Assembly (NCBI RefSeq): GCF_016526145.1
Contig: NZ_JADDUE010000007.1
Span: 62,001 to 126,000 of the forward strand
Direction of reading: 5' to 3'
Origin: Saccharopolyspora galaxeae
GTDB lineage: Bacteria; Actinomycetota; Actinomycetes; Mycobacteriales; Pseudonocardiaceae
DNA length: 64,000 bases
The position numbers and the translations under genes were made by a program. Under the pieces are notes generated by a model. The model did no database searches and was not told the DNA's origin. It saw nothing but the letters and a program-made list of their open reading frames with translations. This document shows, piece after piece, positions 62,573 through 64,000 of the stretch (positions within the stretch are counted from its first letter, which is position 1; each line of letters starts with the position of its first letter).

Positions 62573-63751
62573 CTACCGGTCGTGGCCGGCGCCGGCCGCC
62601 GGGGTCGCGGTGAACAACCGGGGCCTCTGCAACCGGTGCTCGGCGAAGGAGTCCAACACGGACTGGCCGATTCGCTCCCGCTCGGTGGCAGCTACCAGCG
62701 CGATCGCGGATCCGCCGAATCCCCCGCCGGTCATTCGCGCTCCCAAGGCACCGGCGTTCAGCGCGGCGTCCACTGCGATGTCCAGTTCCGGGCAGGAGAT
62801 CCGGTAGTCGTCGCGCATGCTCACGTGCGATGCGGTCAGCAGCGGCCCGATGGCGGCCAGGTTTCCGGCCTTGAGCTCGGTGACGGTTGCCAGCACCCGG
62901 TCGTTTTCGGTGACCACGTGCCGTACCAGCGGCCGCAGCTGCTCGGGAAGACCGGGCAGGGTGTCGTCCAGCTCGCCGGAGGAGACGTCGCGCAGTGCTT
63001 TGACGTCGAGCAATTCCGCAGCGCGCTCGCAGCCTCGCCTGCGCTCGCCATAGCCCGAGTCGCTGTGCGAATGCTTCGCACGCGTGTCGATCACGAGCAG
63101 TTCCAAGCCGGCCGAATCGGTGTCGAACGGGATCTGCGTGGTCTCCCCGGAACGAACGTCGAAGAACAGCGCGTGCGCTTCGGTGCAGGACAACGACGCG
63201 GTCTGGTCCAGCAGGCCGGTGGGGGCGCCGACGAAGTCGTTCTCCGAGATCTGCACCCACCGGGCGATCTCGGCTGTCGACGGGGAGCCCGGCGCCCCGG
63301 CGGGCCGACCGGCGATGTCGAGCAGCGCCAGCGCTACGGCGCATTCCAGAGCGTGCGAAGAGGACAGTCCGGCGCCCGCGGGCACGTCACCGGCGATGAC
63401 CAGGTCCGCACCGGGAACGTCGATGCCTTGGCCGTGCAGCGCGTATGCGACGCCGGCGGGGTAAGCGGCCCAGCCCGCCGGCGAGCCGGGAGCGAGGTCG
63501 GGCACGCGCATCGGCCCGGCGCGGTGCAGCACACCGTCGTCACCCAGCGAGGCGACCGACAGCGCGCCGTCGGAACGCGCCGACGCTGCGACCGCGATCC
63601 GGTGCGGCAGCGCGATGGGCAGCACGAAGCCGTCGTTGTAGTCGGTGTGCTCACCGATCAGGTTGACCCGGCCCGGTGCCGACCAGACCCGTTCCGGGGC
63701 GCGTCCGTGCTCGCCGCCGAAGGCGTCGGCGGCGTGTTCGGCCGGGCTCAC
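62573..63751 (-). CDS. galK: Galactokinase
   Basis: A 392-residue GHMP kinase that phosphorylates galactose. The galactose-binding signature GRVNLIGEHTDYNDGFVLP is intact, as are the ATP loop PAGAGLSSSHALE and the third motif ARMTGGGFGGSAIALV. The GTG at 63751 overlaps the stop of the upstream DtxR-type regulator (GTGA), so the two are co-translated. With galE it makes part of the Leloir pathway. Confidence 0.92.
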   Translation of the reverse strand: MSPAEHAADAFGGEHGRAPERVWSAPGRVNLIGEHTDYNDGFVLPIALPHRIAVAASARSDGALSVASLGDDGVLHRAGPMRVPDLAPGSPAGWAAYPAGVAYALHGQGIDVPGADLVIAGDVPAGAGLSSSHALECAVALALLDIAGRPAGAPGSPSTAEIARWVQISENDFVGAPTGLLDQTASLSCTEAHALFFDVRSGETTQIPFDTDSAGLELLVIDTRAKHSHSDSGYGERRRGCERAAELLDVKALRDVSSGELDDTLPGLPEQLRPLVRHVVTENDRVLATVTELKAGNLAAIGPLLTASHVSMRDDYRISCPELDIAVDAALNAGALGARMTGGGFGGSAIALVAATERERIGQSVLDSFAEHRLQRPRLFTATPAAGAGHDR

Positions 63752-64000
63752 CTGGCGCGGACCAGGACGGCGTGCGCGATGCCCGGAGTCAGCTTGGTGC
63801 CGCCCTTGGCGCCCTTGACCTCGATCGGCTTGTTCACGCCGGTGACCGGCACGATCTCGATCTCGTGCGAAGGCATCAGCCCGACCTCCTTGAGCTCGCT
63901 CATCAGGTCGGGGTCGAGCTGCACGTGCTCGGCGATGCGGCACACCAGCGCCCGCCCGCCACCGCGGCGGGCGATCTCGTCGACGCGCTGCAGATCGGTT
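63748..64000 (-). CDS. DtxR/IdeR-type metal-dependent regulator, C-terminal part (runs off the window)
   Basis: Only the last about 84 residues are in the window. They form the SH3/FeoA-like domain: ALVCRIAEHVQLDPDLMSELKEVG, then LMPSHEIEIV and the closing GTKLTPGIAHAVLVRAR. This matches the C-terminus of DtxR/IdeR/MntR regulators, which repress iron- or manganese-related genes when bound to metal. The N-terminal DNA-binding part lies beyond position 64000. Its stop overlaps galK, which places galactose genes in the same transcript. A plain FeoA-domain protein is an alternative. Confidence 0.72.
   Translation of the reverse strand, partial: TDLQRVDEIARRGGGRALVCRIAEHVQLDPDLMSELKEVGLMPSHEIEIVPVTGVNKPIEVKGAKGGTKLTPGIAHAVLVRAR

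Overview
The window is high-GC, densely packed actinobacterial DNA. Mycobacterial-type gene order, a mycothiol-isomerase-like fold, an Rv2175c homologue, a B12-dependent ribonucleotide reductase with NrdR, and many leaderless genes all point to the Actinomycetales. I infer Pseudonocardiales (a Saccharopolyspora-like genome), but no rRNA is present to prove it. I see no transposases, CRISPR arrays, tRNAs or phage genes; this reads as core chromosome with small accessory inserts.

Layout. (1) 0.1-21.7 kb matches the Mycobacterium tuberculosis Rv2170-Rv2182c neighbourhood: acyltransferase, RNase AS, class II DAHP synthase, MptA-type mannosyltransferase, PknL-type kinase (here with four PASTA domains), its Rv2175c-like DNA-binding partner, polyprenyl diphosphate synthase, LppM and a GNAT. 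Inserted into it are a pyrophosphate-type phosphofructokinase, an F420/PPOX-type enzyme, a DeoR-controlled polyol uptake and oxidation operon (5.2-10.3 kb), a VanZ-like protein, a phytoene-desaturase-like oxidoreductase and a DUF885 metallopeptidase-like protein. (2) 21.8-24.8 kb holds a two-gene HEPN plus mycothiol-isomerase-fold operon behind a promoter that carries a perfect LexA box, then an arginase-fold protein and a GNAT. (3) 24.8-33.5 kb is a DNA-repair block: Lhr helicase, a 40-residue membrane protein, DUF3046, recA interrupted by an intein, and recX. (4) 33.5-42 kb is metabolic: two small enzymes, the Entner-Doudoroff pair edd-eda, and a glutamate-type ABC importer with a nearby lobe-deleted binding protein. 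(5) 42.2-53.7 kb matches Rv2733c-Rv2718c: miaB, a membrane protein, DUF349, a LigB-like protein, miaA, dapF, hflX, an exported propeller-like protein, lexA, a LysM division-inhibitor-type protein, and nrdR followed by nrdJ. (6) 56.9-64 kb holds a large secreted phosphodiester-glycosidase/metallophosphoesterase fusion, DUF4192, galE, galK and the C-terminal end of a DtxR/IdeR-type regulator that runs off the window.

Regulation visible in the sequence. At least eleven genes have TANNNT placed 6-8 nt before an ATG/GTG with no ribosome binding site, the signature of leaderless transcripts. LexA boxes (TCGAAC-N4-GTTCGA type) sit at recA, at lexA, at the divergent LysM gene and, perfectly matched, at the HEPN operon; together these form a local SOS regulon. 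A NrdR-type box overlaps the predicted start of the nrdR-nrdJ transcript. Several convergent gene pairs are separated by strong hairpins, two of which share the same palindrome.
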